DNA from: Roseivivax sp. THAF197b
GTDB taxonomy: Bacteria; Pseudomonadota; Alphaproteobacteria; Rhodobacterales; Rhodobacteraceae
Direction of reading: 5' to 3'
Assembly (NCBI RefSeq): GCF_009363255.1
Contig: NZ_CP045318.1
Span: forward strand, 1,663,501-1,727,500
DNA: 64,000 nucleotides
The notes beneath the pieces are model-generated. The model was not told where the DNA came from. It saw only the letters and a program-made list of their open reading frames with translations, and did not search any database. Each line of letters starts with the position of its first letter. The stretch's first letter is position 1. This document shows positions 42,292 through 51,564 of the stretch, piece by piece. A program made the translations under genes and the position numbers.

Positions 42292-42864
42292 ATGAAAAAG
42301 ACGACTATCGTAGCGGCAGTGTTGATTGCAGGTACTGCGGTCACGGCATTCGCGCATAGCGGTGCCACCGGCATCGTGAAAGAGCGCATGGACGCCATGC
42401 TTGCAATGGGGAAGGCGGTCAAGACCGTGGCCCCGATGATGAGGGGCGAAACGGCCTATGACGCAGAAACAGTGCGCGATGCCGCGCGCCTGTTCCAGCA
42501 GCACGCCGGTGAGAGCATGACGAACCTGTTCCCTGAGGGCACAGGGGGCATGCCTTCGGAAGCCAAAGACGAGGTGTGGACCGACTGGGACCGCTTCGCA
42601 GCATTGGCGAGTCAGCTGGAAGAAAATTCCGAAGGCCTGGAACGCGCAGCCGACAATGGATTGGGCGGCATGGGCGGCAATACCTCCATGGTTGGCACCT
42701 CGATGATGGGCGGTGGGTCCATGATGGGCGGGAGCACGATGATGGGCCGAGGCGACATGATGGATGCGGCCGCCATTGCCGAAATGCCCGCCGACGCAGC
42801 ATTCGCGATGACGACCCAGGTCTGTTCCGCATGTCATGAACGCTTCCGGGCGGAAGAAGACTGA
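42292..42864 (+). CDS. Cytochrome c-prime with Met/Gly-rich insert
   Basis: A 190-residue exported four-helix cytochrome c-prime. Signal peptide ends near AFAHS. The helical core includes RMDAMLAMGKAVKTVAPMMR, and the C-terminal heme site is VCSACHERFRAEED. Between the last two helices lies an unusual insert of ~30 residues rich in Met and Gly (MVGTSMMGGGSMMGGSTMMG). Met-rich stretches in copper proteins bind Cu(I). The protein could thus store or sense copper as well as bind gaseous ligands at heme, which is inference. Start ATG 42292 with AAGGATCGAAGAC upstream. Confidence 0.82.
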   Translation: MKKTTIVAAVLIAGTAVTAFAHSGATGIVKERMDAMLAMGKAVKTVAPMMRGETAYDAETVRDAARLFQQHAGESMTNLFPEGTGGMPSEAKDEVWTDWDRFAALASQLEENSEGLERAADNGLGGMGGNTSMVGTSMMGGGSMMGGSTMMGRGDMMDAAAIAEMPADAAFAMTTQVCSACHERFRAEED

Positions 42865-42866
42865 CC

Positions 42867-43784
42867 ATGCGCCGGTTCTTGACACTCGTCAGCGGGGCCG
42901 CCGTGCTGGGCGCGGCCAGCCTCGGCGTCGTGATTGCATGGCCTGTCGGCAGTGCAGTGACTCCGATTGCAATAGAGGGCAATGTCGACCGGGGCGCATA
43001 TCTGGCGCGCGCCAGTGGGTGCATTGCCTGTCATACCAATTTTGAAGCGGGCGGCGCACCACTTGCCGGAGGGGCGCCGCTCGAAACCCCGTTCGGAACG
43101 TTCTACCCGCCCAACCTGACGACAGACCCGGAACATGGCATGGGCGAATGGACGGCAGAACAGTTCGCAAAAGCCATGCGGCAAGGCATCGGCCCCGATG
43201 GAACGCCGTACTATCCGTCTTTCCCGTACACCTTCTATGCGGATTTTTCTGATCAGGATATCGCTGACCTCTGGGCGGCGTTTCAAACCGTGCCGCCCGT
43301 GGACGAGCCTGCACCAGAAAATGATGTCAGCTTCCCATTCGACCAACGATGGGGGCTGAAGCTCTGGCGAGCGGCGTTCTTCTACGATCCGGATACCGAA
43401 CCGATTGAAGGGCGAAGCGACGCATGGAATCGAGGACGGGAATTGGTGCGCGGTGCGGCACATTGCGGAGCCTGCCATACGCCGCGCAATCTTGCGGGAG
43501 GCCGCGATATCGGTGCTTCCTTTGCAGGCAACGCCCAGCTTCCCGGTGGTAGCAAGGCCCCCGCGATACGGCCAAAAGACCTGGTCAAAAATGACTGGAC
43601 GGTTTCAAACCTCGTTTATGCGCTCCAGACCGGCATCACCCCTTCGGGCGATGCGTTCGGCGGCAGCATGGCGGAAGTGGTTCGCGAGGGAACTCGGTTT
43701 CTGACACCTGCCGATCGGGAAGCGATGGCGCTTTTCCTGCTGAACAAGGACACGGTCGAGGCGGAGAACCCCGCGTCGAACTAA
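42867..43784 (+). CDS. Diheme c-type cytochrome
   Basis: A 305-residue protein with a signal anchor (MRRFLTLVSGAAVLGAASLG) and two heme sites: GCIACHTNFEAGGAPLAGG and HCGACHTPRNLAGG. The GGAPLETPFGTFYPPNLTTD segment is typical of cytochrome subunits of alcohol and gluconate-type dehydrogenases, although no dehydrogenase subunit is adjacent. It starts 2 nt after the cytochrome c-prime stop. It probably links a periplasmic oxidase or dehydrogenase to the terminal oxidase. A hairpin with a short T-run follows the gene. Confidence 0.87.
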   Translation: MRRFLTLVSGAAVLGAASLGVVIAWPVGSAVTPIAIEGNVDRGAYLARASGCIACHTNFEAGGAPLAGGAPLETPFGTFYPPNLTTDPEHGMGEWTAEQFAKAMRQGIGPDGTPYYPSFPYTFYADFSDQDIADLWAAFQTVPPVDEPAPENDVSFPFDQRWGLKLWRAAFFYDPDTEPIEGRSDAWNRGRELVRGAAHCGACHTPRNLAGGRDIGASFAGNAQLPGGSKAPAIRPKDLVKNDWTVSNLVYALQTGITPSGDAFGGSMAEVVREGTRFLTPADREAMALFLLNKDTVEAENPASN

Positions 43785-43790
43785 CACCAC

Positions 43791-43815
43791 GCGGGGGCAA
43801 CACGCCCCCGCTTTC
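43791..43815 (+). terminator. Rho-independent-like terminator after the diheme cytochrome gene
   Basis: GCGGGGGC (43791-43798) pairs with GCCCCCGC (43804-43811) over an AACAC loop and is followed by TTTCT. It lies between the diheme cytochrome and the multicopper oxidase gene, so it may be a full or partial stop. Confidence 0.6.
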
Positions 43816-43827
43816 TCGAGGATCGAA

Positions 43828-45222
43828 ATGAGACAAACACGTCGGGATTTCTTGCGCCATGCAACACTGGCGGCCTGCGCGGCGGCCATCCCGCAGTCGG
43901 CTTTTGCCGCGACCCCGTTCGAGGACCTGATTGCCAAGGTTGCACGTCGACAGCTTCTTCCGGACACCTACCCGGAAACAGAGATCTGGGGCTATGACGG
44001 CCTCGTTCCGGCCCCGGAAATCAGGGTCACACAAGGCGATCGGGTGCGTCGCAGGTTTCGCAACGAGGTACCCGATCCCAGTTCGGTTCACTGGCACGGA
44101 ATCCGGATCGATAACGCGATGGATGGCGTTTCAGGACTGACCCAGAAAGCCGTGGCACCAGGTGAAACCTTTGACTACGACTTCGTCGTACCGGACGCGG
44201 GCACCTATTGGTATCACGCGCATAATCGCTCATACGAGCAAGTCGCGCGTGGTTTGCGCGGTGCCTTGATCGTCGAAGAGGTCGATGGACCTGACATAGA
44301 CCGCGAGGAAGTCATCGTTCTGGAGGACTGGTTGCTCGACCCTGAGAGCGGGCAGCTGTTCGACAATTTCGAACAGCCTATGATGATGAGCCACGGTGGA
44401 CGCATCGGCAACTTTATCACGACCAATGGGCGCTATGACCTGACCTTGCCCGCGAAGCGCAACGAACGCATTCGCTTGCGGATCATCAACGCAGCAAGCG
44501 CTCGAATTTTCCCGCTGAGGCTCTCTGGATTCAGTGGCTGGACGGTGGCCGTGGATGGAATGCCAACCGGCCAACCCCAGTCGGTTGACGGCGAGTTGAT
44601 CCTCGGCCCGGCACAGCGCGTCGACTTAATTGTGGATGTGACCGAAGGCGAAGGCGGCACCGCCCAATTGCTTCGCATCGGCGATGATGATCAACTGACC
44701 CCGTTGGTGAGTTTTCTGGTCAACGGCACAGCCAGTTCAGTACCAAGAGGCAAGCCACTGCCGTTGCCGCCGAACCCCGCGGCACACGCCCCGGACCTTG
44801 CCGATGCGCGTGATTTGCGACTGGTCATGTCCGGCGGGGCAATGGGGCGAATGCAGTCCGCATTGCTTGGCGGGGAACGTCTTGGATTCCGTCAGCTTGC
44901 CCAAGCGGGCAAATTCTGGGCCCTGAATGATGTCGCCGAAATGACCTACACGCCACTGGCCGATCTATCCCTGAACGAGCCGGTGCGCCTGAAGATCGAG
45001 AACCAGACCGTTTTCCCACATGCGATGCACCTGCACGGGATGCATTTCCGCGAGCTGCGCCCCGACGGCGCGTTCGGGCCGATGCGGGACACGATCCTGT
45101 TGGCCGGCAACGAGTCCCGGGAGATCGCCTTTACGGCAGACAATCCCGGCAAGTGGCTGTTCCATTGCCACATGCTCAGCCACGCCGCATCTGGCATGAC
45201 AACCTGGATACGGGTCACATGA
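43828..45222 (+). CDS. Multicopper oxidase, Tat-exported (copy 1)
   Basis: A 464-residue protein with a twin-arginine signal (RRDFLRHATLAACAAAIPQS). All copper motifs are present: HWHG in SSVHWHGIRID, HAH in YWYHAHNRSYEQ, HxxHxHGxxF in PHAMHLHGMHFRELR, and HCHMLSH with a Met axial residue at the end. It resembles CueO/CopA-type periplasmic oxidases that convert Cu(I) to Cu(II). Its stop overlaps the next cytochrome gene by 4 nt, suggesting electrons may be shared. A second copy lies at 52230. Confidence 0.93.
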   Translation: MRQTRRDFLRHATLAACAAAIPQSAFAATPFEDLIAKVARRQLLPDTYPETEIWGYDGLVPAPEIRVTQGDRVRRRFRNEVPDPSSVHWHGIRIDNAMDGVSGLTQKAVAPGETFDYDFVVPDAGTYWYHAHNRSYEQVARGLRGALIVEEVDGPDIDREEVIVLEDWLLDPESGQLFDNFEQPMMMSHGGRIGNFITTNGRYDLTLPAKRNERIRLRIINAASARIFPLRLSGFSGWTVAVDGMPTGQPQSVDGELILGPAQRVDLIVDVTEGEGGTAQLLRIGDDDQLTPLVSFLVNGTASSVPRGKPLPLPPNPAAHAPDLADARDLRLVMSGGAMGRMQSALLGGERLGFRQLAQAGKFWALNDVAEMTYTPLADLSLNEPVRLKIENQTVFPHAMHLHGMHFRELRPDGAFGPMRDTILLAGNESREIAFTADNPGKWLFHCHMLSHAASGMTTWIRVT

Positions 45223-45701
45223 GATATCTCGTTTGGTCCCTTCCGATCACTGTCGCAGCAGCCGCCTTCACGTATTGGCTCTCGACCAGTGCATCCTCGG
45301 ATGTCGGCAGCGCGTCCAGGGCGGAGAGCTACGACATCGAAGAAGGCGCGTTGCTCTACGCAGAAAACTGTGCGTCTTGTCATGGCGCGGGTCTGGAAGG
45401 CCAGCCGGAATGGCGAACGCCCGGCGCGGATGGGCGCCTGCCAGCACCACCACATGATGAGACGGGTCACACCTGGCATCATCCTGAGAGCCTGCTCTTC
45501 GATTACACAAAACTGGGGGGTGCGGCGCTTCTGGCGCGTCAGGGCGTCGAATTCGACAGTGGCATGCCCGGTTTCGCAGACGTGCTGACCGACCAGCAAA
45601 TTCACAACATCCTGGCCTTCATCCGGTCCACCTGGCCAGACCGCATCCGCGAAGTCCAGGCCGCGCGGACAGAAGCCGACGAACAACGGGGAGAGAACTA
45701 A
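45219..45701 (+). CDS. Monoheme c-type cytochrome following the multicopper oxidase
   Basis: A 160-residue protein with an N-terminal helix (YLVWSLPITVAAAAFTYWLS), one heme site NCASCHGAGLEGQP, and a His-containing segment PPHDETGHTWHHPESL. The distal Met is probably in DSGMPGFADVLT. It overlaps the oxidase by 4 nt (ATGA). Several copper oxidase operons carry a cytochrome of this type as electron partner. The following DsbA-like gene starts 1 nt after its stop. Confidence 0.87.
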   Translation: MRYLVWSLPITVAAAAFTYWLSTSASSDVGSASRAESYDIEEGALLYAENCASCHGAGLEGQPEWRTPGADGRLPAPPHDETGHTWHHPESLLFDYTKLGGAALLARQGVEFDSGMPGFADVLTDQQIHNILAFIRSTWPDRIREVQAARTEADEQRGEN

Positions 45702-45702
45702 A

Positions 45703-46434
45703 ATGCGTTTCAGACAAGCCTTCACGACGGTCGCGATAGCTGCCTTGCTTCCGATACCGGCACTCGCGGACGAACTGTCAGAGTCCCGGGTCAAGGAACT
45801 TGTGCTCGAGGCAATCCGCGAGAACCCGGAGATTGTCATGGAGGCCGTCGCCATCCTTGAACAAAGGCAGGCGCAAGCGCAGGAGCTCAGTCAGGCCCAA
45901 GTTCTGAATGACCAGCGCGATCTGATCGAGAACGATCCGAATGCGCCGGTTCTCGGCAACCTGGAAGGGGACGTCACTGTTGTGGAATTTTTCGACTACA
46001 ACTGTCCCTATTGTCGGCGGGTCAAACCCGAGGTGCGGGCTTTGATCGAAGACGATCCCAACATTCGCCTCGTCTATCGTGAATGGCCCATTCTCGGAGA
46101 CGGATCGGTGTTTGCCGCGAAAGCGGCCTTGGCAGCGCGCAAGCAGGACAAATACGAAGAGTTTCACTGGGCAATGATGGGGCTGGAAGGCCGCGCGGAA
46201 GAGGCCTCCGTGCTGCGCGTGGCCGAGGAGATCGGCCTGGATATCGCGCAGTTGCGCAAGGACATGGAGGCCCCCGAGGTCGAAGAGCACATTGCGACCT
46301 CCATGCAACTGACCCAAGCTCTGGGCTTTAACGGCACGCCGTCTTTCGTGATCGGGGATGCGCTGGTCCCGGGCTTCGTCGAAAAGGCGCAGCTTGCCGA
46401 CTTGGTCGAGGAAGCCCGCAAAGTCGAAGACTGA
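45703..46434 (+). CDS. DsbA-family thiol oxidoreductase (ScsC/Com1-like)
   Basis: A 243-residue exported protein. Signal peptide ends near PALAD. An N-terminal helical stretch (VKELVLEAIRENPEIVMEAV) is of the type that mediates oligomerisation in ScsC/BdbD-like proteins. The DsbA fold follows with EFFDYNCPYCRRVKPEV and cis-Pro in NGTPSFVIGDALVPG. It can oxidise or isomerise disulfides, and as an ScsC-like protein would be kept reduced by ScsB (38001-40130) to repair copper-damaged thiols. A strong hairpin terminator follows. Confidence 0.88.
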   Translation: MRFRQAFTTVAIAALLPIPALADELSESRVKELVLEAIRENPEIVMEAVAILEQRQAQAQELSQAQVLNDQRDLIENDPNAPVLGNLEGDVTVVEFFDYNCPYCRRVKPEVRALIEDDPNIRLVYREWPILGDGSVFAAKAALAARKQDKYEEFHWAMMGLEGRAEEASVLRVAEEIGLDIAQLRKDMEAPEVEEHIATSMQLTQALGFNGTPSFVIGDALVPGFVEKAQLADLVEEARKVED

Positions 46435-46440
46435 AATTCT

Positions 46441-46472
46441 GTGCCCGGACCACCCTTGGGTGGTCCGGGCAC
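46441..46472. terminator. Strong bidirectional hairpin between the DsbA-like gene and copZ
   Basis: GTGCCCGGACCACCC (46441-46455) and GGGTGGTCCGGGCAC (46458-46472) are perfectly complementary over 15 bp with a minimal loop, placed between convergent genes. No long T-run, but position and stability favour termination in both directions. Confidence 0.65.
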
Positions 46473-46476
46473 TGCA

Positions 46477-46677
46477 TCAAGCGGCCGCAGGTTCCACGTT
46501 GTAGCCCGCATCCCGAATGATCGCTTGGACCTGATCGGCTGGTAACACGCTGTCGACATGCACCTGTCGGGCAGAAAGGTCACATTCTACGCCTGCATTC
46601 GGATCTGCGCTCTTCACCGCGCTTTCGATTGCTGCGGTGCAATGCCCACAGCTCATGTCCGGAACGCTGAGCTTCAT
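46477..46677 (-). CDS. copZ: Copper chaperone CopZ (heavy-metal-associated domain)
   Basis: A 66-residue single HMA domain with the Cu(I) motif MSCGHCTAAIESAV and a beta-alpha-beta-beta-alpha-beta length. It carries Cu(I) to the P-type ATPase encoded divergently. ATG 46677 has AAGGAG eight bases upstream and is preferred to the GTG nine bases earlier. Driven by a CueR-type promoter (46710-46740), back-to-back with that of copA. Confidence 0.92.
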   Translation of the reverse strand: MKLSVPDMSCGHCTAAIESAVKSADPNAGVECDLSARQVHVDSVLPADQVQAIIRDAGYNVEPAAA

Positions 46678-46709
46678 CGGAACCACTCCTTGATCTGATT
46701 TCTATCGGT

Positions 46710-46740
46710 GACATGGGGCTTCCCCCCGCTGGAAGGTCAA
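46710..46740 (-). promoter_or_regulatory. CueR-type promoter of copZ
   Basis: Minus strand: TTGACC (46740-46735), 19-nt spacer TTCCAGCGGGGGGAAGCCC, CATGTC (46715-46710). Long spacer with a TTCC...GGAA dyad, as in MerR/CueR promoters. Confidence 0.78.
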
Positions 46741-46768
46741 GTGAAGAAATTTATTTGGCGCCCTCCCA

Positions 46769-46799
46769 TTGACCCTCCAGTAACTGGAAGCCTCATATT
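46769..46799 (+). promoter_or_regulatory. CueR-type promoter of copA
   Basis: Plus strand: TTGACC (46769-46774), 19-nt spacer CTCCAGTAACTGGAAGCCT, CATATT (46794-46799). The CCAGTAACTGG dyad lies in the spacer. About 30 nt upstream of the copA ATG. Confidence 0.8.
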
Positions 46800-46828
46800 C
46801 CACTTCGAATGGAAAACAGGTGACACAT

Positions 46829-49339
46829 ATGCCCGAACCCAAACAGATCAGCCTGCCGATCGAAGGCATGTCATGCGCGTCCTGCGTTGGCAGGGTCGAT
46901 CGCGCATTGAATGCAATCGACGGCGTAGAGGATGTGTCGGTGAACCTTGCCTCGGAAACTGCTCGCATGAGCGTGGACGCGCTCAAGCGCATTCCCGACA
47001 TCATCGAATCCCTTCGCGAGCTGGGCTACCCCGCGCGGAAGGCCAGGGCCGAACTCACGATTGCAGCGATGTCCTGTGCCTCTTGCGTCGGGCGGGTCGA
47101 TAAGGCGCTTGCCGCGGTGCCCGGGGTGGTCGAGGTGAACGTCAACCTCGCCTCAGAGACGGCGACGGTCGTTTACGTCGAAGGTCTTGTCACGACATCC
47201 GATCTGATCGAATCAAGCGGCGCGGCAGGGTATCCAGCAACCGTGGCAACGGCCCAGGCCGGTGACGACAGAGTTGCGCGCAAGGAGGAAGAGGCTCAGG
47301 CGCTTGCCAAACGGGTCACCTTTGCGGCCATCCTCGCCTTGCCGGTCTTCCTGATCGAAATGGGTGGCCACGTCATTCCGGCCGTTCATATGCTGATCGA
47401 GACCACGATTGGCCAGCAGACGAGTTGGCTTCTTCAGTTCGTGCTGACGACAATCGTTCTCTTCGGCCCGGGCCGGACGTTTTACACCAAGGGTTTCCCG
47501 GCCTTGTTCCGGGGTGCCCCCGATATGAACAGCCTCGTCGCGGTCGGCACCGGGGCGGCTTACCTTTATTCCGTGGTTGCGACATTCGTACCGTCGGTCC
47601 TGCCTGACACGCTGCGCACCGTCTATTTCGAGGCGGCAGCGGTCATCGTCGTTCTGATCCTTCTGGGGCGGTTTCTTGAAGCGCGCGCCAAGGGGAGAAC
47701 GGGCGCGGCCATCCAGAAGCTATTAGGGCTTCAGGCGCGGACTGCACGCGTGATGCGGGACGGAGAAAGCGTCGAGATCGAGATCGATGCGCTGGTTCAG
47801 GGTGACATCGTCATCGTGCGCCCTGGTGAACGCATCGCGGTCGATGGCGAGGTCATCGAGGGGACCAGCCGCGTCGACGAAAGCATGCTGACAGGCGAGC
47901 CGATCCCCGCTGAAAAAGGTGCCGGAGATACGGTGACCGGCGGGACGGTCAACGGCGCCGGAAGCCTGCAATTCCTCGCCACGCGGGTCGGCGCCGACAC
48001 GACCCTGGCGCAGATTATTCGCATGGTCGAAGAGGCCCAGGGCGCCAAACTGCCGATCCAGGGATTGGTCGACCGGATCACCTTGTGGTTCGTGCCTGCC
48101 GTGATGGCGATCGCGGCGGCGACCGTGCTGGTCTGGCTGTTTTTCGGGCCTGATCCGGCCCTGACGATGGCGCTGGTCGCCGGTGTGTCGGTGCTCATCA
48201 TCGCGTGCCCCTGCGCGATGGGGCTTGCGACGCCGACCTCGATCATGGTCGGGACGGGACGTGCTGCGGAAATGGGTGTCCTGTTCCGTAAAGGTGACGC
48301 CTTGCAGCAACTTGATTCCGTTGATGTGGTCGCCCTCGACAAAACAGGCACGGTGACCGAGGGGCGACCCGCACTGACTGACCTTGTGCTGGCGGAAGGG
48401 TTCGATCGCCCAACAACGCTCTCGAAGATCGCTGCCGTGGAGTCGCTCTCCGAGCATCCTGTCGCGGACGCCATCGTGCGGGCCGCGCGGGCCGAGGGCG
48501 CACCTCTTGTGGCGGCCGAAGGCTTTCAATCGGTCACAGGTTACGGCGTGCGCGCCGTGGTCGAAGACGTGGAGGTGTTGGTTGGGGCCGACCGCTACAT
48601 GGCGCGCGAAGGCATTGACGTCTCGGCATTGGCTCCAGAGGAAACGAAGATCGCAAGCAAGGGTCGCACGGCGCTTTACGCTGCCATAGATGGGCGTGTC
48701 GCCGCCGTGATCGGCGTGGCCGATCCGGTCAAACCGGCAAGCCGCGCAGCCATCGCAGCGCTGCACGAAAAGGGTCTTGCGGTTGCGATGATCACCGGCG
48801 ACAAACGCGAAACCGCCGAAGCCATCGCCCGCGAAACCGGTATCGACCACGTCATCGCCGGCGTCCTGCCGGACGGCAAGGTTGCGGCGCTCGACAGTTT
48901 GCGCCAAGGGAACAAGCGCATCGCCTTTGTCGGCGACGGGATCAACGACGCCCCGGCGCTGGCGCATGCCGATGTGGGCATCGCCATTGGAACCGGCACC
49001 GATGTGGCCATCGAATCTGCGGATGTCGTCCTGATGTCGGGCGATTTGCGCGGCGTGGTGAACGCCTTCGAAGTATCGCGGCGGACCATGCGCAACATCC
49101 GGCAGAACCTGTTCTGGGCCTTTGCCTACAACGTGGCACTTATTCCGGTCGCTGCCGGGGTGCTCTATCCGGCCTTTGGGTTGCTCCTGTCACCAATCCT
49201 TGCGGCGGGTGCGATGGCGTTGTCCTCGGTGTTTGTCCTGACCAATGCCCTGCGGCTGCGGCGCATCGCGCCTGCGATGGACGAGCAGCGCGCAATCCCG
49301 GCAGAGATGGCAGCCGCCACTCCTGCTCCAGCAGAATAA
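46829..49339 (+). CDS. copA: Cu(I)-exporting P1B-type ATPase with two HMA domains
   Basis: An 836-residue P1B-1 ATPase. Two N-terminal metal domains carry [16 protein letters not shown] (Cys16, Cys19) and [16 protein letters not shown]. The transport site is CPC at about residues 460-462 ([15 protein letters not shown]), phosphorylation Asp at about 504 in [11 protein letters not shown], and the ATP-domain motifs SEHPVADAI and [10 protein letters not shown]. It pumps Cu(I) from cytosol to periplasm. ATG 46829 has AGGTGA before it; a GTG nine bases earlier is also in frame. It is followed 12 nt later by cueR, so the operon is autoregulated. Confidence 0.96.
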   Translation: MPEPKQISLPIEGMSCASCVGRVDRALNAIDGVEDVSVNLASETARMSVDALKRIPDIIESLRELGYPARKARAELTIAAMSCASCVGRVDKALAAVPGVVEVNVNLASETATVVYVEGLVTTSDLIESSGAAGYPATVATAQAGDDRVARKEEEAQALAKRVTFAAILALPVFLIEMGGHVIPAVHMLIETTIGQQTSWLLQFVLTTIVLFGPGRTFYTKGFPALFRGAPDMNSLVAVGTGAAYLYSVVATFVPSVLPDTLRTVYFEAAAVIVVLILLGRFLEARAKGRTGAAIQKLLGLQARTARVMRDGESVEIEIDALVQGDIVIVRPGERIAVDGEVIEGTSRVDESMLTGEPIPAEKGAGDTVTGGTVNGAGSLQFLATRVGADTTLAQIIRMVEEAQGAKLPIQGLVDRITLWFVPAVMAIAAATVLVWLFFGPDPALTMALVAGVSVLIIACPCAMGLATPTSIMVGTGRAAEMGVLFRKGDALQQLDSVDVVALDKTGTVTEGRPALTDLVLAEGFDRPTTLSKIAAVESLSEHPVADAIVRAARAEGAPLVAAEGFQSVTGYGVRAVVEDVEVLVGADRYMAREGIDVSALAPEETKIASKGRTALYAAIDGRVAAVIGVADPVKPASRAAIAALHEKGLAVAMITGDKRETAEAIARETGIDHVIAGVLPDGKVAALDSLRQGNKRIAFVGDGINDAPALAHADVGIAIGTGTDVAIESADVVLMSGDLRGVVNAFEVSRRTMRNIRQNLFWAFAYNVALIPVAAGVLYPAFGLLLSPILAAGAMALSSVFVLTNALRLRRIAPAMDEQRAIPAEMAAATPAPAE

Positions 49340-49351
49340 CGGAGGTCCGAC

Positions 49352-49750
49352 ATGAACATCGGAGACGTTGCCCGACAATCGGGTGTGCCCGCCAAGACGA
49401 TCCGCTACTACGAGGACATCGGTCTGATCCGCCCGAACCGTAGCGAGAACGGCTATCGCGCGTTCACCGAGAACCACGTTCACAAGCTGGCGTTTCTGGG
49501 TCGCGCACGGGCCTTGGGGTTCACCATCGAAGATTGCAGGACGCTCCTGTCGCTCTACGAGGATGAAAACCGCGAAAGCATGCAAGTGAAGGCGGTTGCG
49601 GAAGACCATCTGCGCCAGATCGAGAAAAAGATCGCGAAACTGCAATCCATGCGCGCGACGCTCGCCGAACTGGTGGAAAAATGTGCCGGGGATCACCGGC
49701 CCGACTGCCCCATCATCGAGGATCTGTCGCCGGAGCGGTTGGCCAAGTGA
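49352..49750 (+). CDS. cueR: Copper-responsive MerR-family regulator CueR
   Basis: A 132-residue MerR protein. HTH at the N-terminus (MNIGDVARQSGVPAKTIRYY, EDIGLIRPNR), dimerisation helix, and the metal loop KCAGDHRPDCPI with Cys111 and Cys119, which correspond to the two Cu(I) ligands of E. coli CueR. It activates promoters with a 19-nt spacer by untwisting DNA on Cu(I) binding. The promoters listed for copZ, copA, the second ATPase, the Rieske gene and the membrane-protein operon are its likely targets. GGAGG precedes the ATG. Confidence 0.93.
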   Translation: MNIGDVARQSGVPAKTIRYYEDIGLIRPNRSENGYRAFTENHVHKLAFLGRARALGFTIEDCRTLLSLYEDENRESMQVKAVAEDHLRQIEKKIAKLQSMRATLAELVEKCAGDHRPDCPIIEDLSPERLAK

Positions 49751-49771
49751 CAGGCAAGAAGGGGCTGTACC

Positions 49772-50536
49772 TCAGAACCAGATCGCGCGGACCGGCATCC
49801 AGATACCCATGAAGATCATCATCAGGTTTTCCGTCAGCGAAATGAACCCCAGCGGGACGGAACTGTCACCGCCGACGCAGGCGCATTTCAGCTCTCTCTT
49901 GTCGACATAAACAGCCTTGAACACGCTGACAGCGCCTACCGTGCCGATAAACAGGGCGACAGGCGCCGAGAGCCACAGCAGCGCGCCGGCAGTCATCAGG
50001 ACACCTGCCAACGCTTCGCCGAACGGGTAGACCTTGCCGTATCGCACCCATTTGCGCGCCAGCAGATCGTAGTTGAGGAACATCGTCGAAAACCCTTCGA
50101 CATCCTGCAATTTCTGGATCGCGAGAATGGTCATGGACAGCGAAATGAACCATTCGAACCCCCGCAAGGTAAGGACCGACCCGTACTGGTGCCAAGACAG
50201 GCCCAATGCCAACAGCGCGGCAACGGAAAAGATCGCGATGACCGGCTGGTAGGTCGTGTCGCTTTGCTCTTCCTCGGGTGGGTCAATGTCGAAAAACACC
50301 CTGAGATCATCGTAACCGCCGATCCGTTCGTCCCCGATGAAAGTCTGCGGCGTCGTCTCGACCCCGTGCTTCTCCATGAAAGCATCGGTGTCTTCACGGG
50401 TGTCAAGCGGATGGTCTTCCACCTCGAAGCCTTGCCGCTCCAGCAGGTCTTTCGATTTCAGACCGTAGGGGCAGACATGGCCCGGCATGACCATGCGATA
50501 AAGCTGCGCGGATTTACTGTCTGTGTCGCGGGGCAT
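49772..50536 (-). CDS. Glutaredoxin-MauE fusion membrane protein
   Basis: A 254-residue protein. Residues ~10-85 form a glutaredoxin fold (MVMPGHVCPYGLKSKDLLER, ETTPQTFIGDERIGGYDDLR); the active site is CPYG, with a single Cys. Residues ~95-254 form a MauE/DoxX-like four-helix domain ending in ELKCACVGGDSSVPLGFISL, the MauE Cys pair. MauE is needed for disulfide formation in methylamine dehydrogenase. The fusion suggests thiol transfer from glutathione across the membrane. Convergent with cueR; starts just after the DUF305 gene. Confidence 0.82.
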   Translation of the reverse strand: MPRDTDSKSAQLYRMVMPGHVCPYGLKSKDLLERQGFEVEDHPLDTREDTDAFMEKHGVETTPQTFIGDERIGGYDDLRVFFDIDPPEEEQSDTTYQPVIAIFSVAALLALGLSWHQYGSVLTLRGFEWFISLSMTILAIQKLQDVEGFSTMFLNYDLLARKWVRYGKVYPFGEALAGVLMTAGALLWLSAPVALFIGTVGAVSVFKAVYVDKRELKCACVGGDSSVPLGFISLTENLMMIFMGIWMPVRAIWF

Positions 50537-50548
50537 GTCCTTTCCTCC

Positions 50549-51385
50549 TTATCCGCTGCACGTAAGTTGACCACGGAACCCGGCTTCGTAGTCGGTTCCC
50601 GCGCTGACGATCAGATCGGTCAGGTCACCGTTCGTCTCTGCGATCTCGGCCGACAGCGGGCCTTCAGAAAATGCATTTTCGCCCTGCGCATTCAGGCGCA
50701 CCAGATCACCGCTGATCTTCATTGCGGCTGCAGACCCTTCGCCGGTTTCACCAGTCACCAGTACAGCCGGACTGTCCGAGGTGTAAGCAAAGCGGCAATT
50801 TCCGCCATTCGGGAACACCGCAGCGATTTCGTCTTCCGTCAGAAACTCAGGATCGACCTTCGACACGACCTCCGTTTGAAGCGCCTGTTGCGCATCCACA
50901 ACCTGCGCCGGCGTTTCGCTTCGCGTGGCCGATGCTTCGCCGTTTGCTCCAATGTCAGCAATAAGGTAGCGCATTTCGGCGATTTCCTTGTCCTGCGCAT
51001 AGATAATGTCGTCTGCGAGCCCCCGGACGCGCGGGTCGGTGATCTCGGCACGAGTCGACGTCATGATGGCGATCGAGTGGTGCGGGATCATGGCGCGCAT
51101 GTAGGACCTGTCCTGCACCGTGAATTGCCCGCGAACCAGCCAGAGGCTCGCCGCGAAAAGGACTATTGCGCCAACGAAAATCGCGATGTTGGCTTTGGTG
51201 TTCTGATACATGGACAACATGTACGCCAACATGATCACGGCCATGGTCGCCCCCATCAGGATGGCCATGTAAAGGCGTGTCTCCGAAAAGAAGATATGGC
51301 CCCAAAGATAGGTGTTCAGGTACATCAGAACGAACATGACCACGGTCGATGTTCCGATCATCATAAAGAATCGTGAGTAGTGCAT
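50549..51385 (-). CDS. DUF305-containing membrane protein
   Basis: A 278-residue protein. Three N-terminal helices (TSTVVMFVLMYLNTYLWGHI; MAILMGATMAVIMLAYMLSM; NIAIFVGAIVLFAASLWLVR) precede a short DUF305 segment with YMRAMIPHHSIAIMTSTRAE, the conserved HH pair. A C-terminal domain of ~120 residues with PNGGNCRFAYTSDSPAVLV follows and is not recognised. DUF305 proteins are ferritin-like or metal-binding and often lie in copper clusters. AAGGAGGTGA precedes the ATG. Upstream is a dyad resembling a CueR site. Confidence 0.83.
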   Translation of the reverse strand: MHYSRFFMMIGTSTVVMFVLMYLNTYLWGHIFFSETRLYMAILMGATMAVIMLAYMLSMYQNTKANIAIFVGAIVLFAASLWLVRGQFTVQDRSYMRAMIPHHSIAIMTSTRAEITDPRVRGLADDIIYAQDKEIAEMRYLIADIGANGEASATRSETPAQVVDAQQALQTEVVSKVDPEFLTEDEIAAVFPNGGNCRFAYTSDSPAVLVTGETGEGSAAAMKISGDLVRLNAQGENAFSEGPLSAEIAETNGDLTDLIVSAGTDYEAGFRGQLTCSG

Positions 51386-51423
51386 TTCCAGTCACCTCCT
51401 TGCAGTTCTCTGTAAAACAACAA

Positions 51424-51445
51424 CATTCCAGCGCTGGAGAGTTCC
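51424..51445 (-). promoter_or_regulatory. CueR-like dyad upstream of the DUF305 gene
   Basis: ATTCCAGCGCTGGAG (51425-51439) is a near-perfect dyad with the same TTCCAG/CTGGA arms as the copper promoters. No good TTGACC is adjacent (GGAACT stands in its place), so promoter function is uncertain. Confidence 0.35.
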
Positions 51446-51564
51446 AAAAGCACGAATTTTCGTAGTTTCAAGGCAACAAAGGCGCGTCATTTGCCCCGGT
51501 TCACGGCTTCTTTTCTTTGCCCCTGACGCGCACTGAATTTTCATGGGTCCGAGGAGATCGCGCC

